Shown: positions 35,270 through 48,553 of the stretch, one piece after another
Numbering within the stretch: the stretch's first letter is position 1
Layout of the letters: every line of letters starts with the position of its first letter
From: Schistocephalus solidus
Taxonomy: Eukaryota > Platyhelminthes > Cestoda > Diphyllobothriidea > Diphyllobothriidae
DNA length: 64,000 bases
Direction: 5' to 3'
Assembly (NCBI GenBank): GCA_017591395.1
Contig: WEDG01006642.1
Coordinates: 1 to 64,000 of the forward strand
The notes under the pieces: model-generated
Seen by the model: only the letters and a program-made list of their open reading frames with translations
Database searches by the model: none
What the model was told of the DNA's origin: nothing
Made by a program: the position numbers and the translations under genes

Positions 35270-38055
35270 ACTCCGATTTAAACCACCGAGATCTCGGTTA
35301 GCGATCGACGCTCTTGAATGCTCGGCAACGCTCGGACAGCAAGGAGACAAAAAATAGTATATACTCCAAAAATAAGGATCTGTTCCATCTTTGTAAACAT
35401 TTTTCGATTTCGTGTGCCAAAAACTTGCCGGAATTATTAAAGTCACTCTCAACAGGTCGAGAAGAAACACCGAGCTACAATACTGAAGAAAAGAGTGCGA
35501 TACTCAAATCGAACACAATTAAGATAAACAATGAAGGGTACGTGCCATGTGAGGGACGCAGAGAACTCACTAGCAGAGGTTTGAGATAAGAAGGAACCAC
35601 CGATCTTCTCTCAGTAATAATAGCATTAAATGCCCATAAAATGATGCATAACATCAAACCAGATTATAACTATCACAAGGAAACAATAAAAGCCGATGGA
35701 CACATCATTAGGTGAAACAAAAATAGAAAACGAACGAAGTCATTTGAACAAACCTCTGAGTCAGTTGATATAGATTTGACTAAAAATAAAATAAGTGGGA
35801 ATTAAAATCTGTGTTGCATTTCCTCAAGCTCGGCAAATCTGACGCCTATATAATCGGTCTGTCCAAAAGTAAATCAGCGATCAAAAACCCCAGGAAAATC
35901 CGCAAACGGTAATCGTAAGATAGCAATAACGCCGTGAATGAGCGCCAGCGGCACGCCCTATACGTGTCATCAGCTACTATAAAACGGTTGACAGGAGCCA
36001 CGTTAACCACGGATGCGCATAACTTATCAACAGACCTGGATGTCTTAAGCCCAAATTCAGGCCCTCCGAGAGCTATTCGGGTAAACAGCGTGTCAGGAGA
36101 TTTCGCAGTGTTTGAGGGTTTCAAAGAGATGTTTGAATGTAAACTACCAGGCTCACTGTTGGAGAACAAGTTGGGTAAATTAATAAAGACAAAACATTGA
36201 CTATGATTCAACCTACAGTTGATAACACAAGGCAGGATAGAGACACAGGCTTTTTCCCTGACACATCACGTTGTCTAGTAGTTCCGGGAGCCTCTGAAGC
36301 TACTGGTGAAACCTCAAAAGATAGGGTTAAACAGGATGTTTTTAAATTACAAAATTTACTGAATGATACTTAAGAAACCAAGATGGTGGGCGAAATCCAA
36401 AATTTTCTGACTTGGGCCTTTCGTTAGATATGAAAAGCAGCTTGTGCGACCAAAAATTTTTTATCAAAGAGTGTTTTTTTTACCACCAGACTACTCTCCA
36501 ACCGATCAAATGAAAATGGGGACGCTGGTAGCAGAATTAAAAAGAGGCCAGCGTGAGAGAGAAATTAATTTGAAAATAGAAAACAACAGAACTGTAAAAT
36601 CAAGGTGCTCGATTTGTGGGATCATCTGGTGGAATTGATAGTAACCACACCCGTCATCAGTCCCATCGAATCAATGCAGATTTGAACTCACACTGGGACT
36701 GTATGTATCCTTTAAAATATCCACCACGTACAAGAACCAACAAACTACTCGGAAGTCATTCATCTGGAGATAGCCAATAACTTTGAGCATGGTGAACAAC
36801 CAACAGATAAAAAAGAATGCTCCTATCTGACGAGGACGACCAGCACACTGAATTGCAATTCAATCAATCATCTGCAAATTCAATATCGGAAATTAGACTG
36901 AATAAACCACAAACAGTTCCAGAAAACTTGATCTACAAGTCGCTCGAAAAGTTATCCAGGCGAAACTTCGCTGTCTTTATACGAATGCAAAAAAAATTGT
37001 TTCAGAAGCTAGATGAGCTGAAAGTAGGGGTAGCAGATTAACAGCCGGATGTAATTTCCATTACAGAGACCTGGTTACAGTCTGAAATAATTGATGCTAA
37101 AATTGGACTCGATTATTTTCAACTTTTTTGATTGCATAAATGGGAGGATGATAAACAGTCTACGTTAAGAAGGAAATCATCACATCAGAACATACATTTA
37201 TTTGTACGCGTGTATTTGAAGCAATGTGGTTAAAACTAATGACCTGCGGTGCACCAAAGCTAAATTTACTGACTGTCTAGAGACCACCCAATCAACTTTC
37301 AGCGGACGATGTGGCATTTTTAGGGTTAATTAAGGAGTTGGCCCAAAACAAAGCTGCACTGGTAGCTGGAGATTTCAACGCTCCGATGATTGACTGGAGC
37401 CAGTTGTCAGTAAATGGTTCACGCAATTCCTTTGCTGCGAGACTCTTGAAACTGACAAATAATCTCTTTCTCGTATATAATCTCATCTTTCCTACCAGAA
37501 TAAATGAGACTCAACGGAAAAATTGCTTGGACCTCGTCATTTAAAAGGACTCGATAAATACTGACACACTTAGGTCCTTGGCACCGTTGGATAAGAGTGA
37601 TCATATAATGATACTGAGGGAATACTGTCTGTGTAGCAATCAAATGGAAATGCCATATTTTCGGATAAATTGATGGTGCGGACATTTCCCCACAATGAGG
37701 AGTAAACTATTGTCAGTAAAGTGTCCGGACGTCCTCACTGGGCATCCAGATATTAACTAGAATACCGTGAAATAAGTTATAAGCAATGTTATGCATAGGT
37801 ATTGCCCGACAGATAGAGTTCAAAAACAACTTGTCATGTCTGGTTGAGGTGCGATATAAAGCGTAAGTTAAACAGAAAATACAAACTATTGAAGAATTAG
37901 GTCACAACTAAACAATCTTTATATTGCGAAAAGTTTCCCCGAAAGTGGAACAAGCTAAGGTCAAATATCTGCAGACTTCAGAGGGAGTATGAAAAAGCAA
38001 ATTTAGCACAAGCCGTAGATGAGCCAAAAGTGCTCTTCAGTTACATCAATAGCAG
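35270..38055 (+). pseudogene. CR1-like LINE, 5' half: ORF1-like region and AP endonuclease
   Basis: The first part (35.3-36.65 kb) holds charged, low-homology frames ending in RPKIFYQRVFFLPPDYSPTD and MGTLVAELKRGQ, then a CSICG motif; I read it as ORF1-like. At 36.8-37.05 kb LEKLSRRNFAVF and KLFQKLDELKVG begin the endonuclease. PDVISITETWL (about 37048-37080) and AALVAGDFNAPMIDWSQL (about 37352-37405) carry conserved Glu and the GDFN Asp/Asn. NCLDLVI, LAPLDKSDH (catalytic-His region) and KVLFSYINSRL (linker before the RT, about 38030-38055) follow. Several frameshifts and stops are present. It ends before the RT. Confidence 0.75.
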
Positions 38056-39219
38056 GTTATGTTAGATGTTTAATTTTGCTATTTTGACACCGTACATACT
38101 ATTGTGGTCGGTAACATGGCTGTCAAACAAGTTTGATTTTATATAGATACATAGATAAATGTTTTATTTGAGTACCCGGAAGGGCATTGCCATTATAAAA
38201 AAGTAACTTAAAAAGAGTACGAAATCGTGTATAGTTAAGTTATGAATCGTAGGCCAGCTTCTTGGCGATGACAAATGACATAAATCAGTGTGGTCAAAAA
38301 TAGATATAAAAGCAGCCAGGGTAAAAACTCCTTGGGCAATTTTAGAGAAAAGGCATATTTTGAACGAGGTTTTTGGGTTTTCGAAGACAAAAAACGGTCA
38401 CTCCTGGGAGAAAAACATACTGTGAGGTAGGACCAACATGCTGATGAGAGCGTTTGAGGGTTCAAAGCGCTCCTAATCGTGGGAGAAATCATGTAACGAC
38501 AGGGTCTACGTTTTACCACCCAAGGTGTGATCCCAATGCGCATTGACTAGCTATAAGCATAACTGTCGAGGATGCTAGACAGGGGAAACCTTAGCAGACA
38601 TCATCCGTACGCTTAGGTTTGAACGAAGAAAGGACCATAGAGATCGTGAAGGTCATGATAGAATTGCCAGCGAAGCGAACATGATACTTTTATTGCTGAT
38701 TTCTCAGACCACTGACAGAGAAACCAGAAACGATAATCAAACGTCCATGTTGGGCCGAAACCGGGGAGAATGTTAGGGCCGCAAGCACCATCGCCTTGTG
38801 GCGCAGCAGATGGGCTGTAGCCGTTTGCGAAGGGTCAAGAGGAGAACCACGAAGACCAAGTTAAATATTGGACTCGTCCATATTTTAAAATGATAGTCAA
38901 AATCCAGAGAGGACGAAAACCGGCTGCGAAGATCATCTTTAAAAAAATAGGTAAAGGCGAAACAAAACTGCTCTGCAGGGGCATATGAATCAGCATGGTA
39001 GGTTGCTTCTAAGCGTAGTATGAAAGGATAATGAAATATCCGGTAATTGAATAAGAAGAAGTCAGCATAATGCGCTCAGAGGTGTTACTTGGCCTGAGAA
39101 TCAATAATAAATCGGAGGCCTGCGCAGCTCAATATGCAGATTGTGATTCTGATGATGGTTATCGGTAAACTAAATGGAGGTGCCTTAAAATGAGCGCGCA
39201 ATATGAACCAATTGTTTGG
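38056..39219. other. Unassigned stretch between opposed LINE relics
   Basis: A 102-codon minus-strand frame (38235-38543) has no clear family. A non-LTR 3' region is possible. The boundary of the minus-strand LINE at 39.2 kb is uncertain. Confidence 0.35.
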
Positions 39220-41010
39220 CAATCATTTTATGGAGGTATGGGTTATGAGGACATCATAGTTTGTTGGGGAAACGATGCATGGAAGACATAATTTGGAGAT
39301 GGATTTCTGAATTCCCGATGGCCATTTCTCGGGGTCACAAAGAAAGCTGCTCGGAAAGGAAGCGGAAAATAAAAGGTTAATTGGATCAGTATTAAGATAA
39401 GTGGGCATTCTTCGCTTAAAAGTAGACAAGTTATTTGATAACCTTATATGATTGGTACGTTATTCCAAAGTAAGGAACATCTGGAAGCAAAGATAGAGAG
39501 CGTTTAGATTTGGAGGATATAGAAGGAGGTATAATCAGTGCAGAATTATGCAGGTTGTACGGAATGGCTGACAGTGGTAAGGTCTGTTATTTGGAGAATT
39601 CCATTTGCCACGTTGTGTTCCACGCATAAAGAGCATGCATGTCTGCATGGATTTCTTCTCAGCATTGCTGGGCCAAAGATTTTGAGAAGGACTATAAGCA
39701 TTTAAGATCAACTGCATAAATAAAAGACTGAGACTGTTTAAATGTGGGTGAAATATCATTAATGGTAAGCAAAAACAAAAGAGGAACTAGCACGGTGCCT
39801 TGAAAGACACCACTTACAATAGGGGTCTCAGCTGAAAAGGAGAAAACCACTGTGCCCTTTTGTTTACGATTAGTTAGATATGACCTTATGAAATCAGCAA
39901 GGGGACTACGATGCCCTAAAGCTTCTTACTTAACTATGAGTCTCCTATGAAGCACTTTTTCAAAGGCCTTGTTAAGATTAAAATAGATGACGACCACACA
40001 AAGTTGATCACTAAGTAGGGAAGTTAATAGATTTAGAAAAGACATGTGACATGTTTCACAAGAGTGATCGGGTAGGAAGCCATGTTGGGAAGAACTAAGA
40101 AGTTGATTGGTTATGCAAAAATCTGTGATTTGTATGGCGATTAGTTTTTCAAAGAGCTTAGCAAGAGAAGGTGTTTTATGAACACCACGATTATTGTGAA
40201 CATCCGAGCGTAAGCCAGATTTAAATACTGGAATAATGATAGAGGTTTTCCAATAATCAGGAAAGAAACCATTCTCGAGAAAAACTGAGCAGCAAATCAC
40301 TCAGCTTTTTAGTAAGGGAATTTGGGATGTTGTCGGTTCCAACTGAGTGTGATTGAATAAGTTGACTTATCTGTTTCTGAATAGCTATAGGAAAAAATCA
40401 ATGTTATTGAGCAAGTCATGAGATTTCAGGGGAATTAACGAGATAGGATTAGTTTCAATGGTAAAATGTTTGGCAAGAAGGAAGTTAACAATTCTTCATT
40501 GTCAAAATCGTCTGTTATGAAATTATTATGGCAATCGCGTAAGGGTGGAATGACCTTGTGAGATTTAGCGGAAGAATGGAGGCGGAACATTTGTGCAACA
40601 GATCTGGAAGTATTGTCATCGCTAATTGCAAGAGATTCCCTACGCCTATCTTGCGCGATCCTCATTTTTGAAGGTAATTCAAATATTTGTGCGATCCTTA
40701 AGTAGACCGATAAAAAATTTATGGACGGATCCTTAAGCTGCTTTCGTAATTTTTAAAGTCAATTTTGAAGAAAATGTAGGACCGTAGAAGAAGCAGCATT
40801 TGATATAAAGGTCTTTTTGGGGAATGAAACTGAGAAGGCCTTATGTTAGGCCTTGCAATGTATCGTGGAAAAAAATAGGTTTATTGATTGTAAAATAGCT
40901 TGGTCAATTTAGAGTTCTTGTAAAACTATTAAACAATTCTTTGGAAGCATGAGCAAAGTCGAAATAGGTAAATTTTACTTCTGGCGTTACAGAGGAGGAG
41001 ACTGGAAAAC
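39220..41010 (-). pseudogene. CR1-like LINE, reverse transcriptase, inactivated
   Basis: Read right to left: a linker with RRESLAISDDNTSRS (about 40640), then FPDYWKTSIIIPVFKSG, KLFEKLIAIQI and SSSQHGFLPDHSC (40.27-40.05 kb). Motif A reads VVVIYFNLNKAFEKVLHRRL (39.99-39.93 kb). IVSGVFQGTVLVPLLFLL (about 39.81-39.76 kb) is motif B. Motif C is FIYAVDLKC (about 39.73-39.70 kb). The motif A catalytic Asp is Asn and YADD has become YAVD, so the enzyme is dead even apart from its stops. It is the same subfamily as 33.69-34.79 kb. Confidence 0.8.
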
Positions 41011-41239
41011 AACAATGAATTAATCCATGGTTACTTTAAAAAGGTTTTGATGGAAATTCATAAGCAAAGAATGGACGAAATTAGAAGTCAGTTTAGGTCA
41101 ATTTATTGAGGGAAGTAGGCTTTCACCCTTATGCTTCCTATTCAAATTCAAAAATTTCAAAAAATAAACGTTTACAGTAATAAATCTGGCAAATTAAAAT
41201 TTAAGGTCATCGATATGTGTGGGCCCGGCGCAAGCTGCC

Positions 41240-44200
41240 ACTACTGACACAATCTTAATATATGTACAATAGTTTCTCAGCATATGGGTATCTAGTTTGC
41301 GTTTAAATGTGTCAACAGTTTCTGAAAGGACCACCTTTTCAGGGAGTCCGTTCCATGCTCAGATGACCGTCTGCGAAAAGGCGTTCTGACGGACGTCCGT
41401 GTGGACCAACTTCCTCTGCAGTTTAAAGGAATAACCCCGCAGATGGTCTTTCCCAGCCAATTCGAAGAAGTCAGCAAATTCTAGAGCACACTCGCGGCCT
41501 CTGACAATTCAGTAGGTTTGGATGAGGTCACCGCGTAGTTGCCTGTAATTGAGAGGAACCAAGTCAAGTTCAGCCAGCCTGGCTTCGTAAGGCAGATGAC
41601 TTAGATTCTTGACCATCTTCGTAGCCCTCGCCGGCACTCGTTCCAGCTGTAGATAATCCTTCGTAAACCACGGACGCCAGGCCTGGTCGGCATATTCCAA
41701 GCGAGATCGAACAAACGCCCTGTAGGTTTTCGGAAGTGTTCCTTATCAATCCGCATAAATCCACGTCTGAGCGCAAATAAGTCTTGTTTCGCGCGTTTAG
41801 CTGCCTTTGAACAATGTGAAGATGGTTTGAGTGAGGAGTTTATTGGAACACCGAGGTCCTTCTATTCCTTGAAAATCGAAAGGTGCTGCCCATTAAGAAG
41901 GTATTGGTAGGAATCATCCTTTTCACTGGTCCTTCTGGTATGGAGTCTTAAGACCACACATATCCCAACGTTAAAATTTAAGAGCCAACGAGCAGACCAG
42001 CTGCTAAGATGGTTGAGATTCTTTTGTAATGTGAGCCTATCGGCATCAGATCTGTTGACCCTCCGCAATTTAACATCGTCTACAAACATGATGGCCCTGC
42101 AACCCAGGTCCACGACACAGTCGTTGATGTACACTAAGAAGGGTAACGGCCCTAAGATGGAGCCTTGGGGGACACCACTTAGAACCAGAGTAGCTGTTGA
42201 CTTCGGGGTATCAACGCACACAGTTTGCAATCTTCCTGTAAGAAAATCTGCGATCCATGTAAGCAGCACTCCTCTTATGCCAATTTCAGATAATTTTAAG
42301 ATTTGACTTTTGTGTGGGACACTGTCAAACGCCTTCTTGAAACCAGTGTAGATGACGTCAACCCTACTATCTTCGTCCAATACACGAGTCCACTGCTCTG
42401 TGGAGAGCAATAAACTAGAAAGACAGGAGCGATTCTGTCTGAAGCCATACTGGAGCTCTGAAAGTAATCGATTTTCCTCAATGAACTTCATGGTCGCCTT
42501 CTAAATTATTGATTCCATTATTTTACAGCAAATGGAGGTCAGGCTGATAGGTCGATAATTTTTGACATTAGATCGAGCCTCACTCTTGTATATGAGGTAT
42601 ATATATACTGCCTTCCATTTGGACGGTAGTTTCCCTGATTCGAATGACGAATTCAATATATGCGCTAGTAACTTTGAGAGTTCGCTTGCCAGTTATTTCA
42701 AGAACTTTGCCGGTAAATCTTCCGGACCAGATGAATTCACTTCTTTCATATTTGCACTTCTCGTTCCACGAGAGGTTTCGGGAAGAGTATATATTCAAAC
42801 ACTGGACCGGCGTCTTTAACAGCATTGTTGACGTGGTCAAGCTGAAGTTCAGGTTCTCTAGTGAATACCGAGGCAAAGAATCAACAAACGTGCTGGAGTT
42901 TCTCGCAACTTTCAACGACTTTAACACCATTCCCATCCATGAGTACTGCGACTGTGTCCTTATTTTTCAGTTTACTATTGATATAATGGAATAAAAGTTT
43001 AGACTTATTTTCCGCCTGCTGAATAATTCTTGATTAATAGTTCTTCCTTGCCTGATGGGTCATTTTTTAACAGCATTTTGTTGTTGACGAAATTCCTCGA
43101 GATGTTCTGCTGACCCTCTTTCCCTTAATACCTTCCATTTTTTATTTTCTGCTTAAACTGCCTGTTAAGTTCTCTTGTTAACCAGGAAGAGCGACTACTC
43201 TTCTTTTGCACCTTCGCGGGACAAAAGCGTTCAATCAGATAAAGTGAAATCGTCTTGAACGATCGCCATTCATCTTCCAGATTCTCTTTGAGCAAACAAT
43301 CCCATTTCACGGACATCAGTTCTTTCTACATCACGTTAAAATCAACCTTCCATATATTTCACTTGCCTTCCGTTCTCTTCTGATGCTGCGAATAAAGCGA
43401 GTAGTCCCACATCAGTGTACTATGGTCACTCTTACTGAGGGGTGCAATAGGATACACTTAATCAATGTAAGAGAAGTCCTTCGCAAATATTAGGTCCAGG
43501 CAATTGACTCTCTGGTTCTCTCTAAATCTCGTTGGTATGTTAACCTTCTGTACCAGAAGTTGGTCGAGAGTGAGATCCATTAGTTTGTTGTCGAAGGAAG
43601 TTGGCACGCCATCAACTTTCAGCTTTAGCCAGTCTACTGTAGGTGCATGGAAATCTCCAGCAATAAACACCTCCTGGTGACTTGCTACTTCCTTGAACAA
43701 ATGAAGGAGTGACTGATCAGCTGCACTTGTAATGTTTAGTGGTTTGCAGATCGTCAGGAATTGTAGGTTTTGTGAACAATCCTTTTTAATCTTTATCCAG
43801 AGGAATTAATATTCAAGGAAGAATGCGTGCGCTCGTTCGACTGTCGAGATTCCTGTCCTAAAGTTTATGGCCACTCCACCCCCCCTTCTTTTTTCTCGGT
43901 CTCTTCAAAAGAGCTGGTATCCATTTATCGAAACCCGCTATCCGCGATTTCGGTTTTGAGCAACGTTTTCGTAATGGCAACGACATAGGGGGTTCGGTCT
44001 GAGACTAGTGCCTTGAGTTCGTCCATTTTCAAAAGGAGACTGTGAGCATTGGTATACAAACATCTCAATTTAGACTGGATAACTCCTCCATATAGACTTC
44101 TGCTCCTTTTGAGCGATTGAATTTATTTATTTATTTAGAATTTAGAATTTATATTTATGCTAGAGTCTTTCAGTGCTTTCCGAGACAAACTGATGTTCAT

Positions 44201-44460
44201 CCCACTCACGCTGAGTTCTGATGAGTGGTCTTCAATCGAGTTCTGGAGCGCCTTCCTTTTACTATACGAGCTCTGTACAGTTGAGTAATTCGTATTTAGT
44301 GTCCTTCGTCTCGGTGAGGACCTGCCTTGTTTATGCATGGTGTCCGCCACAAGAAAGACCACTTCAACACTTTTATTTCCCCATCCTTTATTTGGAGCCA
44401 TTTTCCCCTATTCGGTTCTCCTCTTCAGTTCTGCAAAAATTAAATATAAAATATTATCTT
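41240..44460 (-). pseudogene. CR1-like LINE, nearly full ORF2: endonuclease, RT and C-terminus
   Basis: Reading right to left. Endonuclease: LYTNAHSLLLKMDELKAL (about 44.07-44.02 kb), TPYVVAITKTLL, VFIAGDFHAPTVDW (43.67-43.63 kb), NQRVNCLDLIF. Linker: SSWLTRELNRQF (43.2 kb). RT: YRPISLTSICCKIMESII (about 42.56-42.51 kb), then an intact 209-codon frame (42491-41862) with LQYGFRQNRSCLSSLL, VDVIYTGFKKAFDSV, LVLSGVPQGSILGPLPFL and CRAIMFVDDVKLRRVN (FVDD at residues 136-139). C-terminus: RVPARATKMVKNLSHLPYEA and LVPLNYRQLRGDLIQTY (41.64-41.51 kb). The motif A Asp is Gly (residue 50), which should abolish catalysis. The 3' end lies near 41.24 kb. It is the most complete LINE here. Confidence 0.85.
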
Positions 44461-44462
44461 TT

Positions 44463-46261
44463 CTAGTCACTGAGGTGACTAGTTAAAGGCATATTGAAAA
44501 AGTAAATCGTGTTCAACAAGTTCTCACATTTTGGCAGAGTAGTATTTGAATTCCAGTCACCTTCTGGCAAATTAAAATCTCCTACGATTATTTTGATATC
44601 AAACGGGGCTTCTGTAACTTTTTCAAAGAGTTCACAGAGCTGGCTTTCATTGCCGAAATAACAAGGATGTTTATAGACAGCCAATTATAGCTTTTTTATT
44701 GTGCAGGAGGATGACTGAACGAAAAAGCATTTTCGGAAAACAAAGAAATGATAAGGTCTTAAGAGGAAAGTACACGAGACGATCTAATGTAAAGAAGACA
44801 ACCACCTTTACGTTCTTCAACGTGGTCTTGTCAATATAAACTAAAAGTGTCTAAAGCTAGCGTCGAGTCTGAAATAACAGCATGAGCCCAAGATTCTGGA
44901 TCAAACTCAAAAGCTAGAGTTCTTAGCCCAGTTATCTTTTTCACAACTGATCTCGCGTTGAGTGAAACTATACTGAGCGTATTTGCGGAACGCGGTATAT
45001 TTAGAATTTAGAAAAAGAAGACATGGTGGTGGGGAAGTATACTGTAGTGAAGAAAGTGTGGGTGGAAAGTAAACTTTCTGTGGTCTACAATTTGCTAAGA
45101 TACTACTGTAAACTAACGTGAGAATATTGTAGAGAAACATATTTGGTGCTATACATTAAGAGGAAGGCTATTTTCTGTGTTTGCGAAAATATAAGAAGGC
45201 CTAAAAATAGGATTTTGAGGAATATTGGGATAATATGGGGAGGGGGAGGATAAGATTTGAAAACAAAACAAATTTTTTGGTAAACTGTTACCATAAGGGG
45301 TAGAGTTAATAATTTGGGGAGCCTGAGAACTTGTTGGGTTTGGATAATTGCTTAGGAAATTTTGTGAATGTATAGTAGATGCTGGAGGGTTTGGAGGTTT
45401 CCAAATTGTAATGAAGTTTTCCTTTTTGGAACTTATATTAGGAGCATACTTAGACTTACCTGGGGTATTGATAAGCTCATTAGATTGAACAGCTGAGACT
45501 GGAGTGGATGGCGTGGAATGGGAACGAGGCGGACTGGACCCAGTTTTTTTGGACTAAGTCACCAGTAGGAATACGAGGAAAACTACTCTGAAAAAGAGAA
45601 GCACTTAAGATGGAGTCACTGACATAAATGGTGGCCTACGACATGGTTGAAAGCTACAGATTTTGAAATTCCTATTCGTGAGGTAGAAAGCGTAAATGGA
45701 TTCGTTGGAAGAAAAGTGGGAGGTGAATTTAAGGGTTTTTTAACCGGCCATCAGAGGAGATTGCTTTACCATTTCATTGTGGGTTGCATATCCATGACCG
45801 GACTAATGGATAATAGACTGAGAGACCGAAGACCTATGCGATAGGGAGACCCATTTCTTCGCTCCATCGGTGTAAGATCCCGAAAAATGAAAATTTTGCA
45901 ACTTGTAGATAACGCGAAATGTGACCTCGTTGTGCAACGATGGAGTCCATTTCGATTTATGAAAAAAGGGTGAATGCTAAAGGTGGATTTTTGCTACGTG
46001 AGGAGAGACGTTTGGCTTCCACTATTTTGTTTTGAAGCCACATAAGTACAGGAAGTCTCCGGCAACGTCAATAAGTCGCCTGTCTTGGGAAAAAATTTAA
46101 AAGAAAATTATAATTTCTTTTTTTGTCTGTCTAATGTTTCAATGGCAACCAAACGGATGAGAGAGTCCATACGCTGACAGTCCTGAGAGGAAATAGCAGA
46201 AATATCACCGTCGAATATGTTCCTCAGTTGTCGATATAGGCGAAAATGCGAGGCCCAGGAA
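44463..46261 (-). pseudogene. LINE relic: endonuclease fragment with possible ORF1 remnant
   Basis: 44684-44463 encodes FDIKIIVGDFNLPEGDWNSN, the GDFN motif of a LINE endonuclease. Frames at about 44.97-44.88 kb give LNARSVVKKITGLRTLAFE, its N-terminal strand. At the far right, 46250-46108 gives RNIFDGDISAISSQDCQRMD and SLIRLVAIETLDRQKKK, which could be the ORF1 N-terminus of the same element; that is inference. No RT part is attached. The 45.25-46.1 kb interval between them has no recognised motif. Confidence 0.6.
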
Positions 46262-46660
46262 GGAGAAGAAGTAGATGCAATTGCTGGGAGAAGAGTTTTA
46301 TTCGCCTGACGTTTCGGATTCCAACTCTTACCCATCATCAGTGACAGCATCAGAACGGGTAATTCTTACACAAGCAGTTGCAGTATTTATAGGATGCACT
46401 CGCAATGCCACTGCACGCCTACTGCACTCTGGTGTGTTAATTGTTTGATGGCCCACATGCGGGGTGTTACCCGTGGAAATTTCGTCACCCGTGTTGGATG
46501 TTGGCGTGATGATTGCTAAACCATCTGACTCACTGGCACTAGAGTTGGAAAACGTGTTCTTCTGAGCACTCCCTAACTGGCCGATTGCTCTGGCCAAACT
46601 GAGTCTTAACACCGAATATGGGTTGGGTAGGTCATTGCACTTGTTAATAGAGAGAACTTA
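46262..46660 (-). pseudogene. Penelope-like element, 3' end with terminal repeat
   Basis: Minus strand: VLSINKCNDLPNPYSVLRLS (about 46655-46600) is the end of the GIY-YIG nuclease domain. SASESDGLAIITPTSNTGDE and a His/Thr-rich tail follow in an open frame to 46328, which stops just inside the element end. Then come CTATAAATACTGC and the hammerhead-like core, and the end GGCGAATAAAACTC..CTTCTTCTCCTTCC near 46262. This is the best-preserved C-terminal part of the minus-oriented subfamily. Confidence 0.8.
46304..46341 (-). ncRNA. Minimal hammerhead-ribozyme-like motif (Penelope type)
   Basis: CTGATGA (46341-46335), GGGT..ATCC as a weakened helix II, GAAAC (46315-46311), GTC (46310-46308) as cleavage-site UH after a minimal helix III, then AGGC (46307-46304). 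Two helix II pairs are lost relative to 52294-52335, so this copy is probably inactive. Confidence 0.5.
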
Positions 46661-48553
46661 TCCAAACTTTAAAATAAAGTCATTGCAATTTTGTAAAGCG
46701 GACAGATCAAGCTGCTTAGCTTTAACAACTGGTTGCATATGCATAGCGCTGCTGTGACTCCTAGATGCAACCAAGCAACGCTTCGGTTCAGTGGCTGAAA
46801 GCTTGCAACTAGCGCAGAGTTTCCGTCTGATTTTTGCTTGCATGAGGCTATAATTTGTTTACACTTTGGAAAAATCAAGCAAATGATTTTCTTTTGATAA
46901 GTTAGCAGATCTTATGATTGAATTTCAGGGATAATATAATGATGGTCAAACTATGCACCATTTGAACACGTTAGGATGCACAAAACACGAATTGTAGAAT
47001 TCGTTTGAGTAATCAGCAGGCAAAAACTAGCAAAACTCAAAAGGAGAATGACAAATGATATTCCAAACAGACTAGGACAGTGCCTAAGGAAATATTTTTT
47101 TCAAAAACAAATGTCAATGGATTTTTCCTTCAAAAATTCATTGTATGTACTATCTTTCTTATTTTCGATTAAGAGGATACTTCTTTAACAAAACAAGAAA
47201 ATTGGAAATGGTATGGGCAAAAAATTACCCTGAAAAAATAAAATAAACAATAAGGCTACGCAGGGTAAGCTCTGCCAGTTAGTAAGTCGACAATAACAGC
47301 GGTGACTGCAGATATTTTATTGTTGGAACTAGAATGTTTTTCCACAATTTTAACTTAGGACTTATAAACGTGCTTAAGAAAGCTTCCTAATATGATATAT
47401 CAACCTAACTAATAATGAGGCCGTGTCGGGTGAAAACGTTGATAATAAAGATTCCCGCCTGTTGAAGAGGACGAACACCACCGTTATAAGCAGGTGATAA
47501 AGTGTTAAAAATGCAAAGCTTCATCCAAAAATCAGCTAATAATTTAAGCTGGAGATGATGAAATCCTGAAAAACTATAATATTTACTTTGCTTTCAAAAA
47601 CAAGATCTTATGCTACTGTTTACTCATTAAGTAACTTTTGTGTACGTTGGCCGCAAAAAATTAAAATATAATTCCACCAAATTACCCTATTAAAGTGAGT
47701 AATCTGCTCCATCGGATGCAGAAAGATGCTCACATCGTTTAGGAAAGACATAGTAAATTCGGAGTAAATTAAGAATCAGCAAGATGAGGAGAATGGGCTC
47801 TTGTTAGCGAGCAGCCAAGCTCCCCTTTCCTGCTGAGTTCGTTGAACGCGTAATCGTTTGTAGATTATCGTAGGACATGCCTCCCGGCATGTAAAAACGT
47901 TATCGAACCACGCAGGAGAGCATTGATGTTCCTCTTACAAAAACTTGCAATGAAGATTGTCTGCGGCCGTCAACATTGACAGCATACACGGTGTAAATTT
48001 CAACTTTCAAAAAATGAACCAGTGGATATGCAATTCTCAATTAAACTTTTGTGAAAAAAATTATCCAGAAATCAAATGCATAGGAAATACTCCTTTCATT
48101 CAACGATAAACAGCTTCCACAATATCAACTAAGCTAATATATGTACGACCGGATACACATGAGTCAACAATTATGGTCAAAAAGAAGGATTTAGCTTTTA
48201 TAACTAAAAACAATGAGATTAAATGCTGCGTATGGAAAAGATTTTATTAATTCATTTGCCCAACCATAACTTAGCAGTTTCAATGGGCATTTTTGGCTGT
48301 CTACGTAAGCTGATATGTTGTACTCTCTGATGCAACTTACTTAGCCTAACGTGACAACCAAATTATTAATACCAGTAATTTATGTGTCTAGCGTTTCAGT
48401 TCTCGCAACCTTTTTCGATTTTTCATGTTTTGTACATGTTTTTTTGTTTAGGTACACTGATATGTACCTACCTGTTTGGTTTATTGGTTAGATATACATA
48501 TTATGGTCTTTAGGCTGATCTGTTACATAAGAGGTTGATCCTAGTTATTCAAG
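46661..48553. other. AT-rich flank of the UBE2 gene, nothing recognised
   Basis: No coding frame of note, no RNA gene. A pyrimidine run ending TTTTTTTGTTTAG near 48.45 kb looks like a 3' splice site, about 100 bp before the UBE2 start codon, and could mark a 5'-UTR intron. That is a guess from sequence only. Confidence 0.4.
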
